A stretch of 64,000 nt of DNA, from assembly GCF_003945595.2 (NCBI RefSeq), contig NW_024104523.1, positions 248,001 through 312,000 of the forward strand. The letters run 5' to 3'. The notes below the pieces were generated by a model. It was not told the DNA's origin. It did no database searches and worked only from the letters and a program-made list of their open reading frames with translations. The stretch comes from Pipra filicauda (lineage: Eukaryota > Chordata > Aves > Passeriformes > Pipridae). A program made the translations under genes and the position numbers. Of this stretch, positions 21,401-34,139 are shown piece after piece (within the stretch, counting starts at the first letter, position 1; each line of letters opens with the position of its first letter).

Positions 21401-24400
21401 AATTAGAAGCCGGGCCTTCCACGTGAGCTCCTACAAAAATACCAGAATAACACTGAAAAAATGTTAAAGAAAACAATTGAAAAATCAGCAGGCAGCTGCT
21501 AAGCTGTTCAGAACAGCTGACACTGATAGAATTGATCTCTTCCTGGCAGATCAATCAAGTTTGTGGTCTAGGTTGAGTCAGGAACAAAGAAACAATAGTG
21601 GACTATGGTTTGCTATAATTAAGACTTTTAATAATGTCCCATGAGACATTCTTATGAGGAAACAAGTGCAACAATGCTTAGCTGAAATCACCATAAAATG
21701 AGCATATAAGAGATGGAATCACTACTCAAAGGGCAGTTTTTCAAAGATCACTCTCTGTCCAAGAGAACTATTTTATTCTCACCCCACTGTACAAAAGGGT
21801 GATGGAGGAAAGAAATCTCTACCACCTTCTAAACCCTAAAAGTTATTCCAGAGTACTTAGGAGGCATGTGATCAACAATGTTTTATGTCCAGCTGGTGCA
21901 TAACAAGTAGCGGTGGCTTGATTTGTAGTGACAAAGTTTCAAAGGAAAATTTTCCAAAGAAACCATGAAATGCTAAAACAGGAGTTTTGTAGAGTCTACC
22001 TTTCTGTTGGAAATTTCAAGTCTTGGTTTGAAAAACATTTTTCAGTATCTTTATCAGTAGCTTACGGAAATTCAATGCAATGCAAATTATTTTGCATTAT
22101 CTAAAGTTCTCTGTTGAACTTGCAGAAATCACAAATCCAAGACAAATACAGTGGGATCTCAGATAAGCAGAATATATAGACATCTATTTGTACGTATAAA
22201 AAAAGGCAAAGATTCATTTTCCACGTCTTTAGAAAAGACTTTTTCTTTACCTGCACGGTAAGATTACATCTGCATTTACATATTTGTAAGTCTTCCTTTT
22301 TTAAAATGTTAATGATTCTGTTATGTCAACAGACAAAAAAATAGAGCATTAAGTACCTCTGAGTAATCCAGTTCCATCTCTCTCCTAGAAGGTGTATTCC
22401 TCATTCCTAAATTAAAACACTTGATCACTACTTATGTCAAAATGTTTTGTATAACAGACATTTATTCCATGGCCAAGAGCTGTAGAGCCACTTGAAATTT
22501 TGAAGTAATGGAAAAGTGTCCAGCTTCACCCACTGTGACGCTCACTAGAAGAGGAAAAATAAGAGCTTTAGCCAGCCTTGAGGGGAAAAGGAGTTCTGGT
22601 GCCAGTAGAGAAGGTGTTTCCTGTTTGGAGAGGAGCTTTAAACGCTAATTCTTCAAAAATTCAGAGACAAAAGGTTTGAGGCACAAGTTTTCCCCGAGGT
22701 CTAGATGGGAAGCAAAGATAATTTCCAAACACATACTCATCCCTTCTTAGCCTCTGTGTCTCATTAAGTGTGAATAAGGTAGGCAGTGCAACTGCTACCA
22801 AGGCGCTGGAATTTTGCAAGGCTGCCTCAGACAGTCTCCACTCTGTCTGGAGTGGAACCCCAGGAGCCAGAAAATCTTATCTCTCCTTCTTATTTCGGGA
22901 ACTCTGCTGTGACTCATAGTGCTCAATTTCCCCCAAACAGGCAAAAATACCCACTGAAGAATCCACCCTGAGGCCAGGGATCACTTGCACTGGGCCAGCT
23001 GGGATTCAGAGCACTGAAACATCAAAGAAAGCAAAGGAGCAGAGGAAACAAGGACCCACACCTTGAGTTAAGATAAAAGCAGGGCAGGCCTTAACATCAC
23101 ACATTGACAGTCCATGGGTGCAGGTGGAACTGATCCCATGCAGAACTTGATTATTTCTAATTCCAGTGTTGGAAATCATGGCAGAGAAGGTCTTGGAGCC
23201 TTGCCACCCTTCATGCACACAGGGAAGAATGACTATGTAACACATGCATTGACCCAGCACTGCTGATTTTACTGCCCAGCTCTGTCCCACAGCCCCGCAC
23301 TCTCGGCAGGTGAGATGTCCCAGAAGTGGCACTGATGGGAATGCTGGCCCTGAGAAACAGAACAATTACAGCTTTTGGCAAGTGAGAGGAGTGAGGGCAA
23401 GTTTCAGGATTAGGAGATTAAGTAGGTGGTTGGTACTGTAAAAACAGTCATCATGAGATATGTTTTTTGTTTTGCAGATCCTTTGCATATCTTCTGCCTA
23501 GCTCTGTTCCCAGAAAACACTGCTTTGACTCAGAGAGTATGTGAACTATGGGCAGCACTGGAGTTCTGACATGACCTTCCATTCTCCATTTGCAGTATTA
23601 TGAGGGAGAGACTACAAAAAAAGGATGAAGAGGCAGTAGCTTCCCTTCTCTACTAATACTCCTCACCATTTGTTTACAAATTCCAAGCTTCAGATCTGTT
23701 CTCTTCTGTGATTAAGTCAGTTCCAGGAACATCATTTTTACACATCAGTGGACACAGAATTTAACATGTTTGACTCCGTAACCAAATCAGTGTTCAATAA
23801 CATACTTTAAAAATCATAAAATACAGCATCTTATACTTTCAATATTATGATTTCTCAAATTTCTCCATAAGTTTTCAGCCCAAATTGCCCATCTCAAGAG
23901 CTGTGCTGCTCTAGAAAGGAACGTCTACTAAGCAAGCTTCAGTCAAGGACAGTCAGAGATGTTAGTCCTTAATTTTTTCACTGGGAAACAAGCAGTAAAC
24001 AAACTCCCCAAATGCTATCTGCAGCAAATCACAAACCAGAGAGCCTCATTTTTTTGAAGGACCTAGAAGTTTTTGGATCATGTATCTGAAAAGTGTTTGG
24101 GTGATACTGACCTCGGTATTTCAAGCCAAGCCCCAGAGATTATCATCACTGTCTGATGCCATCTATAAAACCAGGCAGCAGAAAGGTCCATCACCAAAAC
24201 TACTGGAATTCTGTGGAGTGAGGTCTTATCACTTGGTATCTGAAATCTTCAAGGCAGAAGACCAAAGTACAAGGAACAACTGCACAGGACTGAGAAGTAA
24301 AACCCCACTCAACAACAGCTGGCAAAGGAACATGGTTCACACTACTCCTGATTTTTCTCAGTCAGACCACGAGAGAACAGAAGCTCTTGAATTAAATGCT

Positions 24401-27400
24401 CTTTCTTTTAGCCACTCCACCACAAGTTTGCCACAACCATGAATTATTCAAAGAAAGAAATTTATTTCTGTCAGCTGGATATGTAATTACTTTTTAGGGC
24501 AGGCATGTTTAACACAAGGTTATTAGTGGAGAGTACTTCAATTGCTGCATTATAGGAGTTATTTCAAGAACAAAGGAATCATCACTAACACTGAAAGCAT
24601 TGGTATTAAATTGCTTAATATTATCATTTCCCAGAGAAAAAAAAAAACATGGCACCACAAGGCTTTTTAAAGTTCCAGTTAACTGGTGTCAAGATAATTA
24701 GGACTTTCCTTATTTCCTGGGGCACGAAAACAATACTTTAACTTTCCCAGTGAGCATTTTGCTCTTATAACACTTTTAGATTTCTTGACTCATCAGGAAG
24801 AATGAGTGTCACCTCCCCTGAGACTGCTGCACTTCCACATTTGAGCCTAAAAAGCAAACCACAAAGTCAATTTTCTCAGATGCTGAACATGTATCCCACC
24901 CCACAGACCCCATTAATAACCCTTCACCCTAAGGGTTGTCAAGCACTGGAACAGGCTGCCCAGGGAACTGGTGCAGTCACCATCCCTGGAGATATTTAGG
25001 TGCTTAGGGACATGGTTTAGTGGTGGACCTGGCAGTGTTAAGTTTATGGTTGGATTCTGATCCTAAGAGTTTTTTCCAAACTAAATGATTGATTCTATAT
25101 TTATCCTTCCTGGTATAAATTAGTTGGGTTTTTTTCCCCCTTTCATTTATCAATAGGCATTTACTTATCTTTTGTAGCAACACATAATCACGAGCAATAG
25201 CAGAGCCTGATTATTTAGATGACAGAAGTAATAATAAAATAAGATAACTTTTATAATAGGCATTGGATCAGCAGGAAGGGAAGGAATTGCCATTTATCAT
25301 TTATAAAATAATTCTGGGCCTGCATGCAACATTCTTATTTAAAGCAGTTAGGAGTTCAGTTTATTTGTACTTCTAAGCAACAAATAAATACAAATAAAAT
25401 ACAGAGGGGAAGCTGCCTTACTGCCAAAATAAAATGAAAGATCCAGATTTATGCTTACTTAAAGATAAGGAAATTAGCAGTGCAGTTGCTCTGTACCTTC
25501 TAGAGTCAAAGACAGACAAAGGTTTATCTGAAGGTTAAGTCAAAGGACAAAAGTTCAGTTTATGTCCAGAATTCCGCAGGTAAGCCTTCATACCGTTACA
25601 TTCATTCTGATTTTTTCCCTAGGAAATGCAGTCCCAACACCATGACAAAGGAAGGACATGGTTTCTCTCCAGGCTGAGTACCTCCAGCCCTAAACCCACC
25701 ATTCAAAATAGCCTCATATCTCTAATCCATGAGTGCAAATGCATGAGTTTACCTGGAAGAAAAGCAGCTGCAAGGCCCCTCTATTCAGGATGTCACATAT
25801 CCCACACAAGTGAACTCTGATCAATTAAACAACTCATTCACACTGTTTGTCTCTGCAGACCACAGGGTAACAGCTGGGACTCAGGAATCATCACCTGCAC
25901 ACCACTTCCATCATGCCCCCAACATATGGTGCCAGGCACGGACACGGAGAGCAGGGAAGGACAACCAAAGGACAGCAGAGCCCTGGAAACAAACCTAGCG
26001 GGCTGGTTTCACTGAACCAGGGGATTCAAGGCAGGAGCACTCATTCAGTACTTCAAAGACTAACAATCCTGTGACAGGCAGGTGATATTTATGGTTATTC
26101 AGAAGGAGAACCAGGAGAATGACACCCCCTGGTAGCCAACTCTAGGTTTTCCAAAGGGTGGAGATATTCCAAGAAGTGCCCTCTAGAGAAATGCCTTTCC
26201 AGGTGTCCATTAGAAATTAGTGTTTAAACCTAGGGAAGAGGGAGCAGCTAGGAAGGCTCAGAAAGGATGCAACAGGCTCAGAAAAGTAAATGAGTTTTCT
26301 GTATAAAAAGGGATAAAGTCGGTACAAAAAACCCAAATGGATACAAACCATCTGTGAGTAAATACAGACCAAAAATTAGAGGGTGTTTTGTTTCTAACCA
26401 GTAGAGCAATGAGGTTATAAAACTGCCTTCTGTGAGGAGCAGAACAAAAGACTTGGTTTTCATCAGACCTTGTTCAGGTTCTGAGAGGGATCACAGGAGA
26501 ACATTATTCATCAAAGCAAGGTATGAAAGGCCCAGAAGAGGCCCTTTATACTCCAGCATGCCAGAGGTTGCCTTGGATTCCTAACCTTCAGTGCACAAAC
26601 CAAGCCTCTGGCTCCTGGACTGGCTATATACATACACAGATCCCAAAGATGTTAATGCTAAGACAGATAATGTTATTATCCTGAATTTGTTCCAGCTTCT
26701 TCACTAATCTGAGGAGCTGCTAATCAACAGCTGTTGAAGAAAAATCTTTATTCAAATCCTATTAAATTGTGTGAGCCAAGCAGCAAAGCAGACCTGTGGT
26801 GTTTTGATGTCCATGATAATTACAGCTTACAACAGTGTGTTTCATTTGCACCAGTGTATTAGGCATTCTTCTGCTCAACTCCAGGCTGTACTCCCACTCT
26901 GGGATTAAAAAAAATTTGCAAAGTACAGCTGAACATTGGCCCTCATTTTATTTTCCCCACCGTGTGTTACATGTGATGGAAATCCCCTACTTCAAACTTC
27001 TTTCCTTAATATTTTCCTGTGATACAACCGGGAGCCAAATATATCCCTACACCTTGTGCTCTGCTGTCAAGGAGCTTAATAAAGGGAAAAATTTATACAG
27101 CAGGAGTGCAATGTGATTGCTTCCCTTTTCCTGACTCTGGGAACCTGGATTGGTCTAATGGCTTTAGAGAATCCCGTGTTAAACTTCACCGCAGCACAAC
27201 AATGTTCCTTTTCTAGTCACTTGCCATTCAGAGGTTAACTATCAAAATAAATATCAGGATGTTTTGACACTAAGATACTCCTATTTGCCTATTCTCAAAT
27301 GAAATGCTACATTTGATCTTGAACTGCAATCCATTTTGTTTCTTTTAAGATGCCCTACAAGTTCACTAGTGTAGCCTGGGCACTGAAAGCAAACAAGAAA

Positions 27401-30380
27401 TAGCAGATCTGAGACCCACACAGTAAACTGATCCTGGATTTTGGCAGGATAAGCCTATCAGATCTGAACTCTGTTTCTGCAGCCAGATGACTCCTGTGAC
27501 CTGAACTTGCTCAATTACAATTGGCTTTGATATCTCCATATACAGCAGCAGAACAGCCTCACCTTCTCTTCTCCATCCTTCATTTCAATCCACATTAATA
27601 AAATAAGTGACAGTTGGCAATAATCCATTATAATTTCTGAATAATTCCACTCAAGGCCAAATTAGCTTTTAACTAGAAGTCAGAAAGTCTCATATGCCAT
27701 CATAAGGGCTACCCCATTTGGGCTTTCAACTCAGGCTTTTTCAGGGATCTTTTCTGTTACTAGGTTACTGAGAAGGGAAGTTACTGATGTTTTCTTTGTA
27801 ACCATCAGCTACTGCATAATTAACTTTTCCCTAAAGGTGTTTCTATAAAGTTACTCTAAAAGAAATACAAACATCACAGCCTTAATGCCACCACAAAGCC
27901 CAGCAGAAATGCACTCAAGCACGACAAGAATGTCTTCGTCCCCATCAGCACTTTCCATCACCCAAATATTTCACCCAATACGCAGGAACACATTCTCTCA
28001 GCAGGCACTCACAGTGCCTCAGTCCTCCACCTGTTTTCATCAAACCTGTATGAATATGGTAACATCAACTGTTCTATCACAATCTCAAGCTGAGTTGACG
28101 TTTATTAACATTTCCAAGAGAAATCATTAAGCAGAAAAAGCATGGTCACCCTCTCATAAGGGGTACAATGGAGAACACAAGGCTGTAACCTGCTTTATCC
28201 CTCTCTAGATGCTCAGGAAGTACTTACAGTAGGTACCAGGATATCATGTTCCTTTACAAAAATGAACCAGAGTAGCTACAATAGTTACACCCAGTTATCA
28301 GACCATGCCACATGAACCACAGTTTTTGCTGCTTCTTTTTAATCTCTCTGATTCCTGGAATAAGTAGAGAAGTTTGACCAAGTTCAGATGCACCAGCTCA
28401 ACCAGTATCTTGGCTGACACACACCAAATTCAGCCTAACAATGTGTTTTGTTACACCAACAGTTTAATCCACTGCAACACACATTGCAATACAAGCCAGT
28501 GTAAGGATAGGTGAATTTTCCAAGGCCATACGAATTAAAACAATCTGATAGGAAAGACACAAACAGAGGAATTTTAGTCATTTGGGTCAGTCCAAAACCT
28601 GCAAACCATAATACAAAACAAGCCCAATTTGTAACACAGAAGAAGTAAAAAGTTCTGGCAATGCTGACCCTTATGATTTGCCTACAACTACTCAAGAAAA
28701 ATATCTACTATTTTATCTTAATTATCATCACATCAGTTCACTGTTACCCGACTTGTTTACAATACTTTTTCTCAGAACAATGGGTTTTAGGACACCACTG
28801 CGAAAAGACAAGATGACACTTGGCCAAATAAATAAAAAACCCCTTAATTTTTCAAAAAGTAGTGCCAAACTCGCAGTTAGCTATGAGTAAGTGCATTACA
28901 AAAGGAAAGTCCCTCCATGGAGTTCTGTGGAAACCAGGCTGTCTCTGGTTTAAGACCCCTGTTGCCCCACGCCATCCTCTTTGTACCCTCGAGGCCCGCA
29001 GTGACGCACTAACAACCCCCACCAACAGCAGGGAATTTTTGCCTTCGGCCTAAAAGCCAACAGGAAACTCCTATACCTCAGCATGGAGTAGGAAACTGCT
29101 TTTGGATAAGGTGGATGCTTGGGAAGACAAAAGCATTAAGGAAAACAGGATAAAGCTCTGCTTTGACTATTATTAAGCCACAAACTTATTTACTCAAACT
29201 CATGTTAGATGAAGCCCAACGCATGTTCTCCTTATTGAGGGCAAATTCCTTTCAAATTTAGCTTCTGCCTAAGGTATGTCACAAGCATTTCCTTTGCCAT
29301 CCTTACCATTGTTGTTTGTTGTTAGCTCCTTTCATGCCTTATAACTGAAATGGGGCAATAAAGTTTTACACAGTCACGCAAAAGACTTCTATGCTTGAGG
29401 AAGTGAAGCATTCTGTTCCAGTAAAAAATAAAGGGGGTGAGTTATTCAAACAAGCAGCCTCCCTAATGCTTTCTTAATGAAAGATAAATAGGAGCACGAG
29501 ATATCAGGCAAGACTGGCAAACAAAATAATTAAGGAATAAACTGTGTACACAGAAACAATCAAAACAAAAATAGACCTCTTAGGTTACTTGAAACAAATT
29601 TAAAGGACTATTTCTACAGCCTAACTTACTACTGGACAAAGCAAGCTTGAACAGCCACCTCAGCTCCATAAGACTCTCTAAGACAGAGGATCCTAAAGGG
29701 GACCTCACTCAGGCACAGATTTTATCACTTTCCCTGACTAACTTGGAAATCCCAAACAGCTGAGACAGGAGGATTGATTTCTACTTAAAGCCCTTCACAC
29801 CTCTTCCTCCCCTAAACCTCAGCAAACAAGGATTTAGCTTCCTGGGGCTCTGCTCATTTTCCTCACAGTGGTGCTGCTGCTCTGTGCACGGACAAGGTAA
29901 CTAACAACAGTCTCTGAAACAACAAAATACTGGAAATTTTCATTAGGGATTGTTTTGGCCAATACAGTAGTTTAGGAAACAACTCTAGTTGTAAAGTAAT
30001 AAGTCTCAAAATAAAGTCTAACCCCAAATTTACGTTTATCTTTGTAGTATCTCTAAATGTGTATTAAGATGAGACATACTCTTCCTCTGTTTTACTGATG
30101 CTTTTAATTAATTACACCTTAATTTATATAGTATACTATCTGCATTCAAGTATTAGTTTTAGATTTTAAAACTGTTACGGGTGGAGAAATTCACGTCAAC
30201 AATAATTTACTACCTGTATATATGAAAAGAATAAAATAGTTCAGTTAGAAGTGACCTACAATATAGTATTTTAAAAAGTAGTCATGTTGAAACTCATTTG
30301 TGGAGATATCCTGAAAGTTTTAAAGCAGCTCCTACTCTTTAAAACGTGAGAATTCATAATACAAGAGTGCTCAGCACTGC
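18430..30380. other. Gene-poor region between SELE and PHPT1
   Basis: About 12 kb of AT-rich DNA. I see no exon chain, known protein motif, tRNA or other RNA gene on either strand; open frames are short and unrelated to families I know. It contains one CR1 tail (24930-25098) and a small inverted repeat near 20891-20918. Distal SELE enhancers could lie here but nothing in the sequence proves it. Confidence 0.55.
24930..25098 (+). mobile_element. CR1 LINE 3' tail
   Basis: Typical CR1 wording: 'CACTGGAACAGGCTGCCCAG', 'CATCCCTGGAGATATTTAGG', 'TTAGGGACATGGTTTAGTGG', then 'CCAAACTAAATGATTGATTC'. It is on the plus strand and truncated at the 5' end as usual for CR1. Flanking target-site duplications are not obvious. 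Confidence 0.85.
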
Positions 30381-30390
30381 ACGGAAGTAA

Positions 30391-30600
30391 TTTTTTTTTA
30401 ATTCAGTAAATATTATTTTTTTAATTCAGTAAATATTATTTTTTTAATTCAGTAAATATTATTTTTTTTAATTCAGTAAATATTATTTTTTTTAATTCAG
30501 TAAATATTATTTTTTTTAATTCAGTAAATATTATTTTTTTAATTCAGTAAATATTATTTTTTTAATTCAGTAAATATTTTTTTTTAATTCAGTAAAAATA
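30391..30600. repeat. AT-rich minisatellite, about 23-bp unit x 9
   Basis: Nine copies of ATTCAGTAAATATT followed by a T-run of variable length (unit 22-24 bases), plus a degenerate tenth (ATTTCAGTAAAAATT). Copies differ almost only in T-run length, which suggests replication slippage and recent homogenisation. It sits directly before a CR1 tail and about 400 bases upstream of the PHPT1 start codon. Confidence 0.95.
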
Positions 30601-30635
30601 ATTTATTTCAGTAAAAATTTACTCTCAGTGAACTG

Positions 30636-30836
30636 GTGACAAGGGGAACGGTTTTAAACTGAAAGAGGGCAGATTTAGATTAAATACGGGAAAGAAATTC
30701 TTCCCTGTGAGGGTTGTGAGGCCCTGGCACAGGTTGCCCAGAGAAGCTGTGGATGCCCCATCCCTGGAATATTCAAGGGCAGGTTGGATGGGGCTTGGAG
30801 CAACCTGGGATAGTGTAAAGTGTCCCTGCCCGTGGG
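30636..30836 (+). mobile_element. CR1 LINE fragment upstream of PHPT1
   Basis: CR1 wording: 'AAACTGAAAGAGGGCAGATT', 'AAATTCTTCCCTGTGAGGGT', 'CACAGGTTGCCCAGAGAAGC', 'TGGATGGGGCTTGGAGCAAC'. The copy stops before the usual terminal repeat. Its end lies within 200 bases of the PHPT1 start codon, so it borders or enters the core promoter. Confidence 0.88.
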
Positions 30837-30879
30837 GTCTTCAAAGTGGTTACTAAGGCAAGAGTGAACCGCAGGTGTG

Positions 30880-31235
30880 CTGCCCCGCAGCTCACGCCGC
30901 TCGTTGTTTGATCGACGGGCGCCCTGAGGCCCTCACGCAGCCCCGCCCCGCCCGCAGCCCCGCCCGCCGCCATCGCTCCCGCCCCCAGCCCCGCCAGGCC
31001 CCGCCATGGCGGCCGTGCGGGACGTGGAGATCGACCCCGAGGGCACCTTCAAGTACATCCTGGTGCGCCTGCAGCGCCCGGGCGGCGGCGAGCAGCGGGA
31101 CATCGTCCGCGGCACCGGGGCGGCCGAGTTCCACAGTGCGTGACAGCCCGCGGCCTGAGGCGGCGAGCGGGCGGCGGGGCCCCGTCCCCGGCGGGGCTGA
31201 GGGGGGAGCGGGAGCCGCCGTCCCGAGCAGCTCAA
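30880..31235. promoter_or_regulatory. PHPT1: CpG island and GC-box promoter of PHPT1
   Basis: Dense CG dinucleotides around the first exon. GC boxes (CCCCGCCCCGCCC and CCCCGCCCGCC) cluster at 30941-30970, just ahead of the ATG at 31006, which has a strong Kozak context (CCGCCATGG). No TATA box is visible. The arrangement is that of a broadly expressed housekeeping gene. Confidence 0.75.
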
Positions 31236-34052
31236 AAAGCCCCTGTTTTCCCCTTTCTACGTCCCTCGTGTGACATGAAAGCCGGGCCCGTCTCTCTGTC
31301 AGGTGCCATTCCCGAACCCGATTTAGGAGAACGAGATGGGCTAAGGAAAAAACTAAAATAATAAAACTTAACATGCTTTTCTATACCCGCGGAGAGAAAT
31401 ATCCCTCTCTTGTAGGTGGAAAAAGCTGGAGGAAAACGAGTGGAAAATAGAGTACTCGATGCCTAGTGCGTATTCTAATGGCTCTCACCATTCTTCTCGT
31501 GCAGATCATATATTTGAAAAAGTGAATCCTGAGATGGAAAAGCTGGGATACGAGTGCAAGTGCCTTGGAGGAGGGAAAATTGATCACAATAGCAAAGACA
31601 AGAAAATCAGGGTATTTGGGCTCTCTACAGTAAGTGCATCTCATATTCATTTAAATCCTTTTGTCTCTGATGTTCTGTAGTATGGTGGCTTTTGGCAATT
31701 TTTGTCACATTAACTGGAAAACCCGCCTGGCTCACTTGTGAGATAGATTAGCAAAACAATAGTTTTAGGGTGGGAGACCAAAAAGATAAAGTTGGCTATT
31801 ACTCAGCATTAGGTTAAGTTATAATCAAGAACAAAAATGAAAGTAGATATCTCTTGATCCGGTCTTTCCATCTTACTGCTAGAGCAGGAATGGCCCATTT
31901 ATAGCTACAGGGACTTGATCCAGTTATTCCATGATCTTTATTTGCCAACAAAAATGTTGTAAATCATGTCTGTTACTCTGTGTATATGTTGGGTGAGAAG
32001 AGTAGACCCAGTTTAGGTGTGAATTTTTAGTAGGTGAAGACATAGTAATGTGTTTTGTGGAATAAAAATAGCATTTTTGTTACTTCTTACATTTCCATGT
32101 AAGCTCAGTTTCTTTAGGAAAGACTCAATAAGTGTTCAGGATTTCTCTAATGCAGGGAAATGCTGTAGTCTGGCCCTGGTGTTGCTCAGTGATGAAGCAT
32201 AGCTGCTTCTGTAGTAATAACTGTGAGTAAAGATTCTAGGCTTTTAATTTAGACAGGAAGAAAATAGTTCTATTAAGTTCCTTTAATTTTCTATAGTGAG
32301 TGATGGTTACTTCAAATCTGCTTACCTTAGATGAGCGGTGAAGGTTAGGCCTTGAATGTATCAGGTGTTTGTTAGTGATGCTTTTGTTCCAAGATCACTC
32401 TTGGCACCTGGAATCATAAGAAAAAAAACCACCTCTTTAGGATTTCTGTGGGGTGGGAAAGCAGTGCTTCTTCTGTTAAATTCTTGTAATTTTAAGTCCT
32501 CACCACAACTGTGTTTTTAGGTGAGACTTCACACCTATGTTACTCAGCTGCCAAACTAGTGTTAATGGCAGTGGTCAACTCTTGCTTTTGTTGTCTGTGC
32601 AAAATACCTTGTTTCTCTGCTTCTGGTACCTTGATGCTTACACAGGAGCATGATGTAAAAGCAGAGTTTTATTGCCATGAGGGCTTGTCAGGCAGAGACC
32701 TGGAGGGCCAGATGACCTCAGTTGCAGGTCAGAAGTTAATATATTAATTACATTGGTTTAATGCTTCTCTCGACTTGGAAGTTTGCTGTCAGATTCTAAA
32801 GCAGAACTAACCTGGTTCTTTATGGAAATCAGAGAAATAGTCATTGACCTCTTTTGAAGTAGATGTTGTGTTGCTATTTGCAAGGCTGGATGGGGTCTTT
32901 AAAGTGGTTACCAACGTAAGAGTGATCTGTAGCTCTTGCTTTACAACTGGCATAACTACATTATTTGGTATTTTTCAGAAGTGTGAATTTTATAACACAT
33001 CAATTTTAATCTGTGCAGTTTAAATGCAGTTTATTTAAGCTGTTCCTCTTGGGGCTGAGTCAGTGATGAATAAGAGTACATGTTTTGTGTGATAATGCAG
33101 TCTTGAGCTATTTTTTTCTGTCTTCTAAGTTAAGTGTTGTTTGAAATATTACTGGAAAAAGAAAGCAGCCCATAAATCACAGGTTTTTAATCAGTACACT
33201 GCACTGTTGTGCAGTAAAGGCTTTTTCACAGGGAAAAAAATTGCAGTTCTATTATAAGAAATGAAGATAACACATTCAGTCATGTAAGACAATAATGGAA
33301 AGGCAACTTCTACCACAACTGGTTTAAATTTCAGTGAAAGTAACACTGAGCAGTGATTTAAATGAGGGTTAAAAATCACATGGGTCATCTGACCTTGCCT
33401 TAGTTGGGAATTGCAGTGGCATAAGAGCACAGATACTTAAAACTAAGCAATTATGAGCTAAGGCAAAATTGCAGATAAATAAAACATGAAGACTGATTTC
33501 TTTAGTGGCTAGAAGAGTACTCAAATGTTTGCACATGTGGTGCCTTATTCCCTTTTCCTTCAGCTGAGCCAAATCAGATGTTTGTATGCCCATACATTAG
33601 TCAATGCAATCTCTGTGGTTTAAAAGAACATTCAGCAAATACAGTGGCTGAGGAGTTTGAAACACTTTAAAACAAGCTTTCTGATGGAGAAATTATGTGA
33701 AAAATGCATCCTCCCACTTGAGCTTGCTTGAGCCCATCTCATTTATTTTCTAGAACTTGAATTAGGGGAGGGGGAGGAGTTGGAGAGGACAACAGGAAAA
33801 ACATGATAATTCAAGAATAATTCTTTTAGAGCCTGTATTTGATTTGTACGTGAACAACTTGAAGTATCAAATCACAACTGGATCATTTGTGTAGACAAGA
33901 ACTGGATGGTTCTGAACACTTCCTGTACGTGTCCAATAAACATTTGTTCTGTCTTGCAGGGCTATGGAAAAGCAGATCACTCAGTGACTGTAGAGATACT
34001 GAAGAAAGTGTATACAGACTATGAAATTACCTGGTCAGATGACAAGAAATAA
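31006..34052 (+). CDS. PHPT1: 14-kDa phosphohistidine phosphatase
   Basis: Small cytosolic phosphatase that removes phosphate from phosphohistidine in proteins. Three coding exons, 31006-31135, 31505-31629 and 33960-34052, join in phase 1 then phase 0 and give 348 nt, 115 residues; human PHPT1 has 125. Landmarks: DVEIDPEGTFKYILVRL near the start (human DVDIDSDGVFKYVLIRV), IVRG, AEFH carrying the catalytic histidine (H43 here, H53 in human), CLGGGKIDHNSKDKKIRVFG, and the ending YTDYEITWSDDKK. K16 and S84 match human K21 and S94. The difference in length is a shorter N-terminus and a shorter loop after residue 24. It is an intron-containing gene with its own CpG promoter, not a retrocopy. Human PHPT1 is on 9q34, so its place here between SELE and METTL18 is unexpected from human gene order. 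Confidence 0.93.
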
Positions 34053-34109
34053 ACTGTGAACACAATCAGCAGTTCAAAACTCGTAACTGTGAGCTGTACT
34101 TTGATTACA

Positions 34110-34115
34110 AATAAA
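34110..34115 (+). terminator. PHPT1: PHPT1 poly(A) signal AATAAA
   Basis: AATAAA 58 bases past the PHPT1 stop codon, followed by a short GT-rich stretch (AATGTGTCCACGTATGTAGG). This gives a very short 3' UTR, as in the human gene. Confidence 0.8.
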
Positions 34116-34139
34116 AGTTCAATGTGTCCACGTATGTAG

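Noticed and set aside
30391..30600. Considered as a CRISPR-like or satellite array
   Set aside because: Repeat units abut each other with no unique spacers, and the window is vertebrate. It is a simple minisatellite.
30892..31374. Long antisense frame over the PHPT1 first exon
   Set aside because: GC-rich CpG island produces long open frames on both strands; composition is Arg/Gly/Ala-rich and only the plus strand matches a known protein.
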